Shown here piece after piece: positions 25,314-34,339 of a stretch of DNA of 64,000 nucleotides (position 1 is the stretch's first letter; each line of letters opens with the position of its first letter). Below the pieces are notes generated by a model. It was not told the DNA's origin. It saw only the letters and a list, made by a program, of their open reading frames with translations, and ran no database searches. The stretch spans positions 1 to 64,000 of the forward strand of contig JAHDQS010000005.1 in NCBI GenBank assembly GCA_018433675.1, written 5' to 3'. Source of the stretch: Clostridia bacterium (GTDB taxonomy: Bacteria; Bacillota; Peptococcia; DRI-13; SM3-B62). The position numbers and the translations under genes were made by a program.

Positions 25314-26549
25314 TTATGCCTTAAATTTCCCGATAAGAACAGTGGCATTATGACCGCCAAAGCCCAAAGAATTACTGAGGGCATAATTCACTAGAGCTTC
25401 CCGCGGCTTATTAGGAACATAATCAAGATCACACTCGGGGTCCGGATTTTCATAGTTGATGGTGGGCGGTATAATATCGTTCTTGACGGCAAAGGCCGTG
25501 GCCACCATTTCAACCCCTCCGGCAGCACCCAGCAAATGACCCGTCATAGACTTGATCGAGCTGACAGGTGGTACCTTATGTCCAAATACGCTCTTGATAG
25601 ACATGGTTTCATACTTATCGTTCAATTCCGTAGATGTCCCGTGGGCATTGATATAATCCACATCATCGGTCGTCAGTCCCGCATCGTTTATCGCTATTTT
25701 CATGGCTCTGGCTGCCCCTTCGCCTCCCGGGGCCGGTGCCGTAATATGATGAGCATCCGCTGTTGCACCATAGCCAAGTACCTCAGCATATATTTTTGCA
25801 CCTCTTTTTTGCGCGTGTTCCAGACTCTCCAACACCAAAAGACCTGCTCCTTCGCCCATCACGAACCCATCCCTGGCCCCATCAAAAGGACGGCTGGCCT
25901 TTTGGGGTTCATCATTTCTGGTGGAAAGTGCCTTCATCGAACAAAATCCGGCCAGTGCCAAAGGTGTGATTGAAGCCTCGGCCCCTCCTGTTACCATAAC
26001 CTCAGCATCTCCCCTTTGCACCGTCCTGAAAGCATCGCCTATAGCATGGGTCGAGGATGCGCAAGCCGAAACAAGAGTGACATTAGGACCTTTAAAGCCC
26101 AATGTTATGGCGGCCTGACCTCCCGCCATGTTACCGATCATCATCGGAACGAAGAAAGGACTGACCCTGCCCGGTCCTTTTTCATGAAGAACTCGTGCGG
26201 TATTCTCTAATGTTTCCATCCCGCCGATACCGCAGCCCAAAATAATACCGGCCCTATCCGCATCAATACCATCCGTTTTTATCCCGGCATCCTCAACGGC
26301 CATCACCGCCCCGGCAACGGCTAAATGGGTAAAACGATCCATTCTCCTGGCTTCTTTTTTATCTATATAACAGGCAACATCAAAGTCTTTGACCTCACCG
26401 GCGATTTTCGACGTGTAGTCACTTGCATCAAAGCGTGTAATCTCAGCGATCCCGGATCTTCCCTCCAGTAAACCCGTCCAGAATTCCTGCAATCCGATAC
26501 CTATGGGAGTAATCGCAGACATGCCGGTTATTACTACTCTCCTTTTCAT
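25314..26549 (-). CDS. fabF: Beta-ketoacyl-ACP synthase II FabF
   Basis: 411 residues; the condensing enzyme that elongates acyl-ACP with malonyl-ACP. The thiolase-fold Cys-His-His triad is visible: [10 protein letters not shown] (Cys about 163), NAHGTST (His about 303) and SMTGHLLGA (His about 340). The C-terminal NSLGFGGHN loop is intact. The start at 26549 (MKRRVV) has AAGGGGTGTTCT upstream; the frame extends to 26600 without support. It is the last gene of the fapR-plsX-fabH-fabK-fabD-fabG-acpP-fabK2-fabF operon. Confidence 0.97.
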   Translation of the reverse strand: MKRRVVITGMSAITPIGIGLQEFWTGLLEGRSGIAEITRFDASDYTSKIAGEVKDFDVACYIDKKEARRMDRFTHLAVAGAVMAVEDAGIKTDGIDADRAGIILGCGIGGMETLENTARVLHEKGPGRVSPFFVPMMIGNMAGGQAAITLGFKGPNVTLVSACASSTHAIGDAFRTVQRGDAEVMVTGGAEASITPLALAGFCSMKALSTRNDEPQKASRPFDGARDGFVMGEGAGLLVLESLEHAQKRGAKIYAEVLGYGATADAHHITAPAPGGEGAARAMKIAINDAGLTTDDVDYINAHGTSTELNDKYETMSIKSVFGHKVPPVSSIKSMTGHLLGAAGGVEMVATAFAVKNDIIPPTINYENPDPECDLDYVPNKPREALVNYALSNSLGFGGHNATVLIGKFKA

Positions 26550-26609
26550 AGAACACCCCTTCTTTGCATTAAGGCTATATATATAAACCCCCCCGTTCAA
26601 GCACTGACA

Positions 26610-27560
26610 CTAATCCTCATTCCTTTCGAACGTCTGCAGCAGTGATCTGATTATTTCCTTGACCGGCAAAATTTCTTTTATCTTGCCGATGTGCTCCCCG
26701 GAGAAAATCAAACCTTCCTTTAAATTTCCCTGCTGCGCATTTTCCAGGGCCTTAATAATGCAAAAGTTCTTTTTGCACTTTTTGAGGCATTGCATACAAT
26801 TTGCCGAGAGAGGCACTTCATTCCTTAACAACTTTTCCGAAAACTCATTTCTTATAGTTCGTCCCAGCAAGCCGACAGGACTATCAATTAAAATAATATC
26901 CTCGTCGCAGGCGTTTACGTAGGCTTCTTTCAGGTTGTCGGCAGCATTGGATTCCTTGCTGGCAGCAAACCTCACTCCAACCTGAACACCATCTGCTCCC
27001 AACCGAAATATCTCCTCAACGTCGCTATTGTCAGTTATGCCACCGGCCGCAATCACTGGAATGCTCACCGAATCCTTAACTTCCGGTACCAGCTTCTTGA
27101 TCGATTCTGTTGTGCCTAAATGTCCTCCTGCTTCGCTGCCTTCGACAACTACCGCCGCGGCACCCAACATCTCGGAAATGCGCGCCAATTTTCCGGTGGA
27201 GACAATCGGCACCACCGGAATATTGGCCGCCTTTCCCCAAGAGAACATGTCCCTGGAAAAACCGGCACCCGAAACTATCAAATCGATTTTTTCTTCGATA
27301 GCCGTCTTGACTAATTCGGCAAAAGCAGAAACCGCATACATTACGTTTACTCCGATGATACCTTTTGTAAGCTGCCGCGCCCTGCGTATTTCATTTTTCA
27401 GTTCCTCCACCGTCATACCCGTTCCGGCAATTATGCCAATACCTCCCTCATTGGCAACTGCCGCAGCTAGCCCGGCAGTTGAGATCCTCACTGCCATGCC
27501 TCCCTGGATAAGCGGTATGCTGGGTCTAAGTGCTCCGATTTGTAATGTAGGTAATTTCAA
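26610..27560 (-). CDS. Second FabK-like / nitronate monooxygenase-family flavoprotein
   Basis: A 316-residue FMN TIM-barrel with the family features IQGGMAVRIS (18-27), GVNVMYAVS (about 75), SGAGFSRD, EGSEAGGHLG (about 138-147), IAAGGI and GADGVQVGVRF (about 188-198). It is related to the FabK encoded three genes upstream. It differs in carrying a Cys-rich segment, CMQCLKKCKKNFC (about 263-275), which could hold a metal or [Fe-S] cluster. It is called nitronate monooxygenase in many Clostridia, but its place between acpP and fabF suggests a lipid-related reductase. Which of the two is the main enoyl-ACP reductase cannot be settled by eye. Confidence 0.8.
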   Translation of the reverse strand: MKLPTLQIGALRPSIPLIQGGMAVRISTAGLAAAVANEGGIGIIAGTGMTVEELKNEIRRARQLTKGIIGVNVMYAVSAFAELVKTAIEEKIDLIVSGAGFSRDMFSWGKAANIPVVPIVSTGKLARISEMLGAAAVVVEGSEAGGHLGTTESIKKLVPEVKDSVSIPVIAAGGITDNSDVEEIFRLGADGVQVGVRFAASKESNAADNLKEAYVNACDEDIILIDSPVGLLGRTIRNEFSEKLLRNEVPLSANCMQCLKKCKKNFCIIKALENAQQGNLKEGLIFSGEHIGKIKEILPVKEIIRSLLQTFERNED

Positions 27561-27603
27561 ATTATTCCCTCCAACCTATAAAAAACGCTTTTCAGCAATC
27601 CTT

Positions 27604-27637
27604 CAGGAGGCCCCGCAAGTCTTTACGGAGCCTCCTC
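27604..27637 (-). other. Intercistronic hairpin between acpP and the FabK-like gene
   Basis: AGGAGGC at 27605-27611 pairs with GCCTCCT at about 27630-27636, with an inner CCCCG/CGG pairing. No T-run follows. It lies 8 bases past the acpP stop and probably stabilises the acpP message or lowers read-through, matching the high ACP demand. Confidence 0.55.
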
Positions 27638-27643
27638 ATAAAG

Positions 27644-27871
27644 TTATTTTTTTCCTTTAATATATTCTGCTGCGTCACCAATCGTTTTAATCTTCTCCGA
27701 ATCCTCATCCGGTATTTCAATATCAAATTCCTCTTCCAGTGCCATAATCAATTCAACAACATCGAGAGAATCAGCATTCAAATCATCAAAGGTAGTTTCT
27801 ACTGTGATATCTGCCTCATCAACACCCAATTGGTTGGCAACAATGGATTTTACTTTATCAAATATGTTCAT
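27644..27871 (-). CDS. acpP: Acyl carrier protein
   Basis: 75 residues, acidic, four-helix carrier. The phosphopantetheine site is Ser35 in [10 protein letters not shown]. The start at 27871 (MNIFDK) is fixed by GGAAGGAGGTGAAACA directly upstream, the strongest ribosome site in the operon; the longer frame to 27916 is not used. It carries growing acyl chains between FabD, FabG, FabF, FabH, FabK and PlsX, all encoded beside it. Confidence 0.97.
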   Translation of the reverse strand: MNIFDKVKSIVANQLGVDEADITVETTFDDLNADSLDVVELIMALEEEFDIEIPDEDSEKIKTIGDAAEYIKGKK

Positions 27872-27948
27872 TGTTTCACCTCCTTCCACAAAATCAAGAT
27901 ACCAAATTTTGTGCATAATAACAATATCTATTTTCCTACATACCCATG

Positions 27949-28704
27949 CTACATCAGCAGCCCGCCGTCAACCCTTATAACCTGCCCTGTAATATAGTCG
28001 GCATACGGGCTTACCAGGAAAAGAACCAGATTTGCCACGTCTTCAGGATTACCCAATCTTCCCAGCGGTATACCGGATATGTATGCTTCCTGAGTTTTTT
28101 CATCTAGAGCGGCAGTCATTTCAGTCGCAATAAACCCTGGCGCAACGGCATTTACCGTTATACCTCTGGCCGCGAGTTCCTTAGCGGCGCTTTTTGTCAT
28201 GCCTATGATACCTGCCTTGGCAGCGGCATAGTTTATTTGACCGATATTTCCTGTCAGACCGATCACCGAACTGACATTCACAATTTTCCCGCGGCGCTGC
28301 TTCATCATCAATCGCGATGCCCCACGGATGCAGTTAAAGGCCCCGGTTAAGTTGGTATTGAGAACCTGTTCCCATTCCTCATCCTTCATTCTCATTATCA
28401 GCTTATCCCTGGTTATTCCGGCGTTATTGACCAAAATATCCACACCGCCGTGTACCTCCACTATCTCCTTAAACATGGTTTCCACGTCTGCCGATTTGGC
28501 AACATCGGCCCTACACAGCGAGGCCTCACCGCCTCCGCTTCTTATCATGGCAAGAACTTCCATGGCGGCCTTCTCATTACCCTGATAATTGACGACCACT
28601 TTAGCTCCGGCTTTAGACAAAGTCAAGGCAAGAGCCCGGCCTATCCCTCTGGATCCCCCTGTTACCAAAGCCACTTGCCCGGATAACAGCCCATTTGCTT
28701 GCAT
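27949..28704 (-). CDS. fabG: 3-oxoacyl-ACP reductase FabG
   Basis: 251 residues; an NADPH-dependent short-chain dehydrogenase that reduces beta-ketoacyl-ACP. TGGSRGIG (about 16-23) binds the cofactor; NVSSV, then YAAAKAG supply the Ser-Tyr-Lys triad (Tyr about 158, Lys about 162). The C-terminal [12 protein letters not shown] is typical. ATG at 28704 lies 2 bases after the fabD stop with AAAGGGGG 7 bases upstream; a TTG six bases earlier is in frame but less likely. Confidence 0.97.
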   Translation of the reverse strand: MQANGLLSGQVALVTGGSRGIGRALALTLSKAGAKVVVNYQGNEKAAMEVLAMIRSGGGEASLCRADVAKSADVETMFKEIVEVHGGVDILVNNAGITRDKLIMRMKDEEWEQVLNTNLTGAFNCIRGASRLMMKQRRGKIVNVSSVIGLTGNIGQINYAAAKAGIIGMTKSAAKELAARGITVNAVAPGFIATEMTAALDEKTQEAYISGIPLGRLGNPEDVANLVLFLVSPYADYITGQVIRVDGGLLM

Positions 28705-28706
28705 TT

Positions 28707-29645
28707 TCAAGCCCCCTTTAACAAAGGTATTGTCTCCAACAGGCCTGCCTCATCTCCAATGCTGTAAACAGTGACGCTCCTGTCGATTTTCCTTATTAAA
28801 CCACTGAGAACCTTACCCGGTCCTATCTCCAAAAAGGTTGTAACGCCTAACTCCAAAAGCTTATTAATTGACTGCTGCCAAAGCACTGCGCTGACAACCT
28901 GATTTTTCAAATTATGTGCTATGACCTGGGGTTCAACCTCAAGCTCAGCCGTATAATTCGCCACAACCGGGATCCGGGACGGTCTGATAGTAACGCTACT
29001 CAAAGCGTTCTCCAGCTTTTGCGCCGCAGGCATCAGCATGGCGGAATGAAACGGTCCGCTGACAGACAGCGGGATCGCTTTTCTCGCTCCCATCTCCTTT
29101 GCAATATCCATGGCCCTTTGAACGGCTTTTGTCTGGCCGGCAATAACAACCTGGCAGGGACAGTTATAGTTAGCCGCTTGCACGACACCCTCAACAGCCG
29201 CCCTGCGGCAGGCCTCCTCGATTTCTTTTTCCCCTAAACCGATAATCGCCGCCATCATGCCCTCACCGGGCGGTACTGCCTCCTGCATGTATTTCCCACG
29301 CTGCCGCACCAGCCACAAGGCGTCTTCAAAATCCAGCACACCGGCGGCAACCAGGGCTGTGTATTCACCCAAGCTGTGTCCGGCAAGATAATCCGCCTTG
29401 ATTCCTAATGCTTCTACCTCCTTGAGAATTGCTACACTCGTGGTAAGTATTGCCGGCTGAGTATTGACCGTCAACTTCAACTCATCCTCAGGCCCGCCAA
29501 AGCACATCTGGCTGAGATTTATTCCCAGTTTTTTATCCGCCCGCTTAAAAATTTGTCTCGCCCGCGGATATTTGTCATGAAAATCTCTCCCCATACCCAC
29601 AAATTGTGAGCCCTGTCCGGGGAAAACAAAAGCAACTTTACCCAT
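28707..29645 (-). CDS. fabD: Malonyl-CoA:ACP transacylase FabD
   Basis: 312 residues. It loads malonyl groups onto ACP. FPGQGSQ (9-15) and the catalytic GHSLGEY (Ser about 92) are present, as is the later His in GPFHSAML (about 200). The start is an ATG 11 bases after the fabK stop. It sits directly before fabG, as in most Firmicute fab operons. Confidence 0.97.
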   Translation of the reverse strand: MGKVAFVFPGQGSQFVGMGRDFHDKYPRARQIFKRADKKLGINLSQMCFGGPEDELKLTVNTQPAILTTSVAILKEVEALGIKADYLAGHSLGEYTALVAAGVLDFEDALWLVRQRGKYMQEAVPPGEGMMAAIIGLGEKEIEEACRRAAVEGVVQAANYNCPCQVVIAGQTKAVQRAMDIAKEMGARKAIPLSVSGPFHSAMLMPAAQKLENALSSVTIRPSRIPVVANYTAELEVEPQVIAHNLKNQVVSAVLWQQSINKLLELGVTTFLEIGPGKVLSGLIRKIDRSVTVYSIGDEAGLLETIPLLKGA

Positions 29646-29656
29646 AAATCGTCTCC

Positions 29657-30610
29657 TTAATCCCGAAGGTACTGCTGTTTTTCTTTGAAAACCTGCAGGG
29701 TCTCTTCGACAATCTCTGTAATGATCTCCCGGGCGGGTTGGATTTTTTTAACCATGGCCGCAACCTGTCCGGACATCAAAGAACCCATTTTATCATCACC
29801 CTCGACTGCTGCTGCCCGCAACCGACCTGTACCTAGCTTCTCAAACTCCTTTTGTGGAGCGTGCTCTTTGGCTAAGGCCTCAAATTGTCTTGTCAGCATG
29901 TTCTTGATAACCCGTACATAATGCCCCTCCGGGCCTGTCAAGGTAGTATCCCTATCCTTGGCTTTGATGACCGCCATTTTATAATTATCATGAACCTTGC
30001 ACTCTGTTGCGCAAATAAACCTGGTTCCCATCTGGGCACCTTGGGCCCCCAAGCAGAACGAAGCCGCCAATTGTCTCCCGTCGGCAATACCTCCGGCGGC
30101 AATGACGGGAACCTTGACCGCATCCACAACTTGCGGCACAAGAGCCATTGTCGTCAATTCCCCTGTATGTCCCCCGCATTCCAGCCCTTCGGCAATCACC
30201 GCATCTACCCCTATTTTTTCCAACCTCTTGGCCAGAGATACGGCTGATACAACCGGAATAACCTTTATCCCGGCTTCCTTCAAACCGGCAATGTGTTTTC
30301 CGGGATTACCTGCCCCCGTAGTAACAACGCTTACTTTCTCTTCAATAACAATCTTTATCACTTCGTCAATAAATGGAGAAAGGTAATAAGCATTAACGCC
30401 GAAAGGCTTAGAGGTCATTTCTTTTGCTTTCCTAATCTGCTGGCGAACTACCTCTCCCGGTGCATTTCCCGCACCGATAACCCCCAGACCTCCCGCTTCC
30501 GACACGGCTGCGGCCAATTCTGCAGTCGCAACCCACGCCATGCCACCTTGTAGGATCGGATACTCTATTCCAAGCAAATCACATAAACTGGTATGTAAAG
30601 ATGAACTCAT
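29657..30610 (-). CDS. fabK: Enoyl-ACP reductase II FabK
   Basis: 317 residues; an FMN-dependent NAD(P)H enoyl-ACP reductase. ILQGGMAWVA (about 19-28), GVNAYYLSP, TTGAGNPGKH (about 96-105), EGLECGGHTGE (about 140-150) and GAQGAQMGTRF (about 190-200) are FabK features. The ATG at 30610 follows AGGGGTAAGAGTTTG; a TTG just before it is an alternative start. No fabI is seen, so this and the second paralogue at 26610 are the enoyl reductase candidates. Confidence 0.93.
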   Translation of the reverse strand: MSSSLHTSLCDLLGIEYPILQGGMAWVATAELAAAVSEAGGLGVIGAGNAPGEVVRQQIRKAKEMTSKPFGVNAYYLSPFIDEVIKIVIEEKVSVVTTGAGNPGKHIAGLKEAGIKVIPVVSAVSLAKRLEKIGVDAVIAEGLECGGHTGELTTMALVPQVVDAVKVPVIAAGGIADGRQLAASFCLGAQGAQMGTRFICATECKVHDNYKMAVIKAKDRDTTLTGPEGHYVRVIKNMLTRQFEALAKEHAPQKEFEKLGTGRLRAAAVEGDDKMGSLMSGQVAAMVKKIQPAREIITEIVEETLQVFKEKQQYLRD

Positions 30611-30649
30611 CAAACTCTTACCCCTCTCAATTTTTAAATTGTCTTCAAC

Positions 30650-31648
30650 TTACATCACCCATCGCATCACACAAGCCCCCCACGTCAGGCCACCACCAAA
30701 TCCTACTAAAATAACGACATCACCCGTCTTTATTAAACCTTTTTTTACTGTTTCATCAAGGGCTACCGGGATAGAAGCGCCGGACATATTACCATAATTG
30801 CTCAAGTTTAAGTAGACCTTTTCCGGAGGCAGCTCCAGCCTCTTTAAGGCCGCATCGATAATCCTGGTATTAGCTTGATGCGGCACGAGAAAATCAACAT
30901 CCTTCCTGTCCAACCCAGCCTTTTCCAACACTTTTAATGAGGCATCACCCATGATTTTAACAGCAAACTTGTAGACCTCATTTCCGGACATTTGAATACA
31001 GTGTTCGTTTTTATCAACCGTTTCATGTGTCGCGGGTTTACGAGACCCTCCCGCCGGTATCTTCAGCAGATCACCGCCGGCTCCAATGGCACCCAGGTCA
31101 AAGGACAGAAAGCCCTTCCCTTCCTCCACTGCTTTCACAACCGCCGCTCCGGCTCCGTCGCCGAAGAGAATACAAGTCCCTCTATCCTGCCAATTAGTGG
31201 CCCTGGTCAGGACCTCCGTAGCAACCACCAGGACGGTATCATACATCCCTGTCGCCACATAATTGTTTGCGGTAGCCAAAGCATACAGGAAACCAGAACA
31301 AGCCGCCATCAAATCAAAAGCTGCCGCTTTTTCGGCCTTAATATTATCCTGTATGATACACGCCGTAGCGGGCAGAAGAGAATCCGGCGTAACGGTGGCT
31401 ACGATTATTAAATCCACCTCAGCAGGTGTCACACCCGCATTGTCAAGGGCCTTGAGGGCAGCCTTAGTACCCAAATCGGAAGCAGCCTCCTCAGGAGAGG
31501 CTCTCCTTCTCTCCTTGATGCCTGTTCTTTTCATAATCCACTCATCTGTTGTTTCTACCATCTTTTCCAAATCGGCATTGGTTATTCTTGTCGAGGGCAG
31601 GTATGAACCGAGCCCAACTATACCGGCCGACCTTAATGATTTGGCCAT
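30650..31648 (-). CDS. fabH: Beta-ketoacyl-ACP synthase III FabH
   Basis: 332 residues; starts fatty-acid synthesis by condensing an acyl-CoA with malonyl-ACP. The Cys-His-Asn triad is visible in MAACSGFLYAL (Cys about 114), VPHQANTRI (His about 254) and NLSNYGNMS (Asn about 284). The start at 31648 (MAKSLR) has GGAGGT 10 bases upstream, giving the normal family length; the frame reaches back into plsX. Substrate preference (straight or branched primers) cannot be read off. Confidence 0.96.
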   Translation of the reverse strand: MAKSLRSAGIVGLGSYLPSTRITNADLEKMVETTDEWIMKRTGIKERRRASPEEAASDLGTKAALKALDNAGVTPAEVDLIIVATVTPDSLLPATACIIQDNIKAEKAAAFDLMAACSGFLYALATANNYVATGMYDTVLVVATEVLTRATNWQDRGTCILFGDGAGAAVVKAVEEGKGFLSFDLGAIGAGGDLLKIPAGGSRKPATHETVDKNEHCIQMSGNEVYKFAVKIMGDASLKVLEKAGLDRKDVDFLVPHQANTRIIDAALKRLELPPEKVYLNLSNYGNMSGASIPVALDETVKKGLIKTGDVVILVGFGGGLTWGACVMRWVM

Positions 31649-31667
31649 TTCTTCACCAACCTCCAGG

Positions 31668-32672
31668 TTATCCATGAAATACAACGCCATCCTGAAGCGC
31701 GCTCACAAAATTACTATTATGGCACTCGATAGCTACGCGGATTGCGTTTTTAATCGCCGGGGCTTTGGAACTCCCATGACAGATAATGCTGACCCCGTCC
31801 ACCCCTAATAACGGGGCCCCGCCATGCTCCGAATAGTCAAGGCGCGCCTTGATACTTCCAAAAGCAGGCTTTAAAAGAACTGCCCCCAGCTTACCGCGAG
31901 AACTTTTTGATATCTCCTCTTTCAGTAGAGTAAAAATTGCCCCGGCAGTTCCCTCTATTACCTTGAGGATAGTATTACCGACAAAACCGTCACAAACCAT
32001 GACATCAGCTTTCCCCATTAAAACGTCTCGGCCCTCAACGTTTCCCAGAAACTGAACTGAGGACTCATTTTGCAGAATCTCATAAGCTTTCTGCACCAAG
32101 TCATTACCCTTTGTTGCTTCTTCTCCGTTACTGATCAAAGCAACCTTCGGTGTTTTAATCCCAATAATCCTTTCAGCATACACGCTGCCCATTAAAGCAA
32201 ATTGCACAAGATTTTCCGGCTTACAGTCTGCATTCGCGCCCACATCTAAAAGTACTTTTGGCCCTGTCAAAGCAGGTATCACCGTACAGATCGCCGGTCT
32301 ATCAACACCCTTCAACCTTCCTAGCTTAAATAGCGCTGCCACCATCTGCGCCCCGGTATTCCCGGCTGAAATTACAGCATCAGCCTTCTTCTCCCTAACA
32401 AGCCCTGTAGCAACACTTATGGATGCGTTCTTCTTCTTGCGATAGGCCAAGGCGGGATGTTCATCCATGCCAATCACTTCATCGCAAGCAACAATCGTAA
32501 CCTTCTGACCTTCTGCCTCCAATATTTCCTGCGTTATGTATCTTTTGATCTCCTCTTTGTTGCCGACAAAAATCAATTTAATCTCGGGATATTCTTTCAT
32601 GGCGTCCAATGCCCCCAGGATTACCTCCTGAGGCGCGTGATCTCCGCCCATAGCATCGACAGCGATTCTCAA
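31668..32672 (-). CDS. plsX: Phosphate acyltransferase PlsX
   Basis: 334 residues; makes acyl-phosphate from acyl-ACP for PlsY, linking fatty-acid and phospholipid synthesis. RIAVDAMGGDHAP at the N-terminus, SAGNTGAQMVAALF (about 102-115), LDVGANADCKPENL (about 138-151) and the C-terminal GVDGVSIICHGSS (about 293-305) are diagnostic. It follows fapR by 11 bases and its 3' end lies inside the upstream frame of fabH, so coupling is tight. Confidence 0.97.
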   Translation of the reverse strand: MRIAVDAMGGDHAPQEVILGALDAMKEYPEIKLIFVGNKEEIKRYITQEILEAEGQKVTIVACDEVIGMDEHPALAYRKKKNASISVATGLVREKKADAVISAGNTGAQMVAALFKLGRLKGVDRPAICTVIPALTGPKVLLDVGANADCKPENLVQFALMGSVYAERIIGIKTPKVALISNGEEATKGNDLVQKAYEILQNESSVQFLGNVEGRDVLMGKADVMVCDGFVGNTILKVIEGTAGAIFTLLKEEISKSSRGKLGAVLLKPAFGSIKARLDYSEHGGAPLLGVDGVSIICHGSSKAPAIKNAIRVAIECHNSNFVSALQDGVVFHG

Positions 32673-32683
32673 GCCATCTCCTC

Positions 32684-33238
32684 CTATCTCGCAACAACGA
32701 CGAATTTACCGACAAAAACTTCTTCTGCTCCGACCTTCGACACGACCTTAATTAAATACTTGTTGGACTTTTTCCTGGCCAAGACAGCCCGGGAAACAAT
32801 TTTTTCCTTCAGATATACGGGTCTCCTAAACCTTAGCCTAGCACTTCCTGTCAGCACAACGTCAGCGTTGATTAGGGCTATGGCCAGTGTATTGGCCTGA
32901 GAAAAAATATAATCACCGTTACATACCTGGCTTTTTTCGGCAACCATTTCCTGACCTACCTCCATCACTGAAACCGCGTAATCCTCCAGTTTCAATTCCA
33001 GAAGTTCACCGACAAACTCATGGTTTAACATCGAACGAACTTTATCATAGACCTGTCTTGCTACCTGCTTTGTTCTTTCCCTTAGTTCCGGTATGCCCAT
33101 TTCCATTCTGTCTAACCTGATAGTCTGTACGCTAACCCCAAATTTTTTTGCCAGCTGTTCATCTGTTGTGAAGGGATTATCGGCAAGAAGATGTGAAAGC
33201 TCTTTCTGCCTGTTCTCTTTTTCTAACCTGCGTACCAC
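32684..33238 (-). CDS. fapR: Transcription factor FapR
   Basis: 184 residues. An N-terminal helix-turn-helix (about 1-60, with TTDEQLAKKFGVSVQTIRLDR) is joined to a hotdog-fold effector domain (about 75-184) that binds malonyl-CoA in characterised homologues. The repressor controls lipid genes and is released by malonyl-CoA. It is first in the operon it is expected to control; two FapR-like boxes overlap its promoter (33260-33289). Confidence 0.95.
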   Translation of the reverse strand: MVRRLEKENRQKELSHLLADNPFTTDEQLAKKFGVSVQTIRLDRMEMGIPELRERTKQVARQVYDKVRSMLNHEFVGELLELKLEDYAVSVMEVGQEMVAEKSQVCNGDYIFSQANTLAIALINADVVLTGSARLRFRRPVYLKEKIVSRAVLARKKSNKYLIKVVSKVGAEEVFVGKFVVVAR

Positions 33239-33259
33239 CGTTAATTCATCTCCTTCTTT

Positions 33260-33289
33260 TTAGTACCAGGTCTCAATACCTAGTATAAA
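33260..33289. promoter_or_regulatory. FapR operators upstream of fapR
   Basis: TTAGTACCAGGTCTCAA (33260-33276) and TCAATACCTAGTATAAA (33273-33289) each share 12-13 of 17 positions with TTAGTACCTGATACTAA-type FapR sites. The second covers the promoter -10. This fits autorepression relieved by malonyl-CoA. Confidence 0.75.
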
Positions 33290-33310
33290 TAATTCCGAAA
33301 GTATTTTCAA
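33282..33310 (-). promoter_or_regulatory. SigA promoter of the fapR-plsX-fab operon
   Basis: TTGAAA (33305-33310), a 17-base spacer and TATACT (33282-33287) on the minus strand, about 44 bases before the fapR start. The -10 lies inside a FapR box. Confidence 0.8.
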
Positions 33311-33349
33311 GTAAATAATGGTGTTTTTTTTTGTTTTTTATTCCACCCC

Positions 33350-33381
33350 TATAAAGAAAAAAGAAAGCATATCATGCCTTC
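33350..33381 (-). terminator. Intrinsic terminator after rpmF
   Basis: GAAGGCAT-GAT-ATGCTTTC on the minus strand (with one G-T pair), then TTTTTTCTTTAT. It separates the DUF177-rpmF pair from the fapR promoter. Confidence 0.75.
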
Positions 33382-33393
33382 TCTTTTAGTAAA

Positions 33394-33579
33394 CTATTTT
33401 CCTTCAACCTCTACGACCTTACGTCCATCATAATAGCCACATGCGGGGCAAACCCTGTGGGGCTGCTTAAACTCATGGCACTGAGGGCAAGTTACCACAT
33501 TTGGCTTCTCCATTTTCATAACAACAGCCCTTCTCTGGCGTTTTCTTGCTTTGGAACGGCGGTGCTGCTGTACTCCCAT
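33394..33579 (-). CDS. rpmF: 50S ribosomal protein L32
   Basis: 61 residues. Basic N-terminus ([12 protein letters not shown]) and a zinc ribbon, CPQCHEF then [12 protein letters not shown], identify the zinc-binding (C+) form of L32. The ATG follows AAGGAGGAGG. It lies downstream of the DUF177 gene, the conserved yceD-rpmF order, just before the lipid operon. Confidence 0.96.
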   Translation of the reverse strand: MGVQQHRRSKARKRQRRAVVMKMEKPNVVTCPQCHEFKQPHRVCPACGYYDGRKVVEVEGK

Positions 33580-33666
33580 TCAAACCACCTCCTCCTTATC
33601 CGATCAAAACAGCCAAAGTCCCGCCTCGGCCGCTAAGATACAATTTTTTTCCGTGTTACCTGTTAT

Positions 33667-34176
33667 CTAACTTTTTTCCTTAAGCTTTGACAATATGGCA
33701 AGCCTGGGATCGACATTAACAGTTTGGCAGTCACACCGACCGTTTTTCAGGTTTTTTCCACAATGCGGACATATCCCGGGACAATCCGGAGAACACAAAA
33801 ACTTCATCGGAAGATTGAGTAAAATCCCATCCTTGACCGCCTCATCAATATCCAGATAGTCATCCTGAAGCTCAATAACATCCTCATTAGCATCAGCTGC
33901 AAAAAAACCCTCTTTGGAAGAATGAGAATACCTCTCCTTAAAATCAAAAGCGTGGGACTCCTGTACAGTCTCAAGACACCTGCTGCAATGAGAAGAAAGC
34001 CTCGCCTCAACGCGAACCGACAATTCCAGCGATTGCCCGTTATTAACAACACTTCCTTTGACATGAACCGGACCTACAAAGGATACATCTCCCATGCTCT
34101 CTCCTATTTCCAAAGAATAATCGATTGCCGTACTATTCCCCGGTTCACCCAACAAACGAACAACATTCACCTTCAT
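33667..34176 (-). CDS. DUF177 (YceD-like) metal-binding protein
   Basis: 169 residues with two Cys motifs, CSRCLE (about 80-85) and CSPDCPGICPHCGKN (about 128-142), which are typical of DUF177/YceD proteins. In plants and E. coli this family is needed for 23S rRNA accumulation. Its fixed position next to rpmF supports a role in ribosome assembly, not shown directly. The ATG at 34176 is in the usual family frame. Confidence 0.9.
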   Translation of the reverse strand: MKVNVVRLLGEPGNSTAIDYSLEIGESMGDVSFVGPVHVKGSVVNNGQSLELSVRVEARLSSHCSRCLETVQESHAFDFKERYSHSSKEGFFAADANEDVIELQDDYLDIDEAVKDGILLNLPMKFLCSPDCPGICPHCGKNLKNGRCDCQTVNVDPRLAILSKLKEKS

Positions 34177-34251
34177 ACGCCATCACCCCGTTTAGCACCG
34201 AAACTACGGTTATGCCGAAAGGGCTCTTGCTTTGCCGTACACACGACAGAA

Positions 34252-34280
34252 GAAAGACGCAGCATCGCTGCGCTTTTTAG
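34252..34280. terminator. Hairpin terminator downstream of the metallo-hydrolase gene
   Basis: AAAGACGCAG and CTGCGCTTT pair around CATCG, with CTTTTTA on the plus strand and TCTTTCTTCT on the minus strand. It follows the 3' end of the metallo-hydrolase gene at 34340. Confidence 0.5.
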
Positions 34281-34339
34281 CAAAACCTGCTACTAATTAT
34301 ATAAAGATAATATTTCTTTGTCAAGAAGTGGTCGGATAA

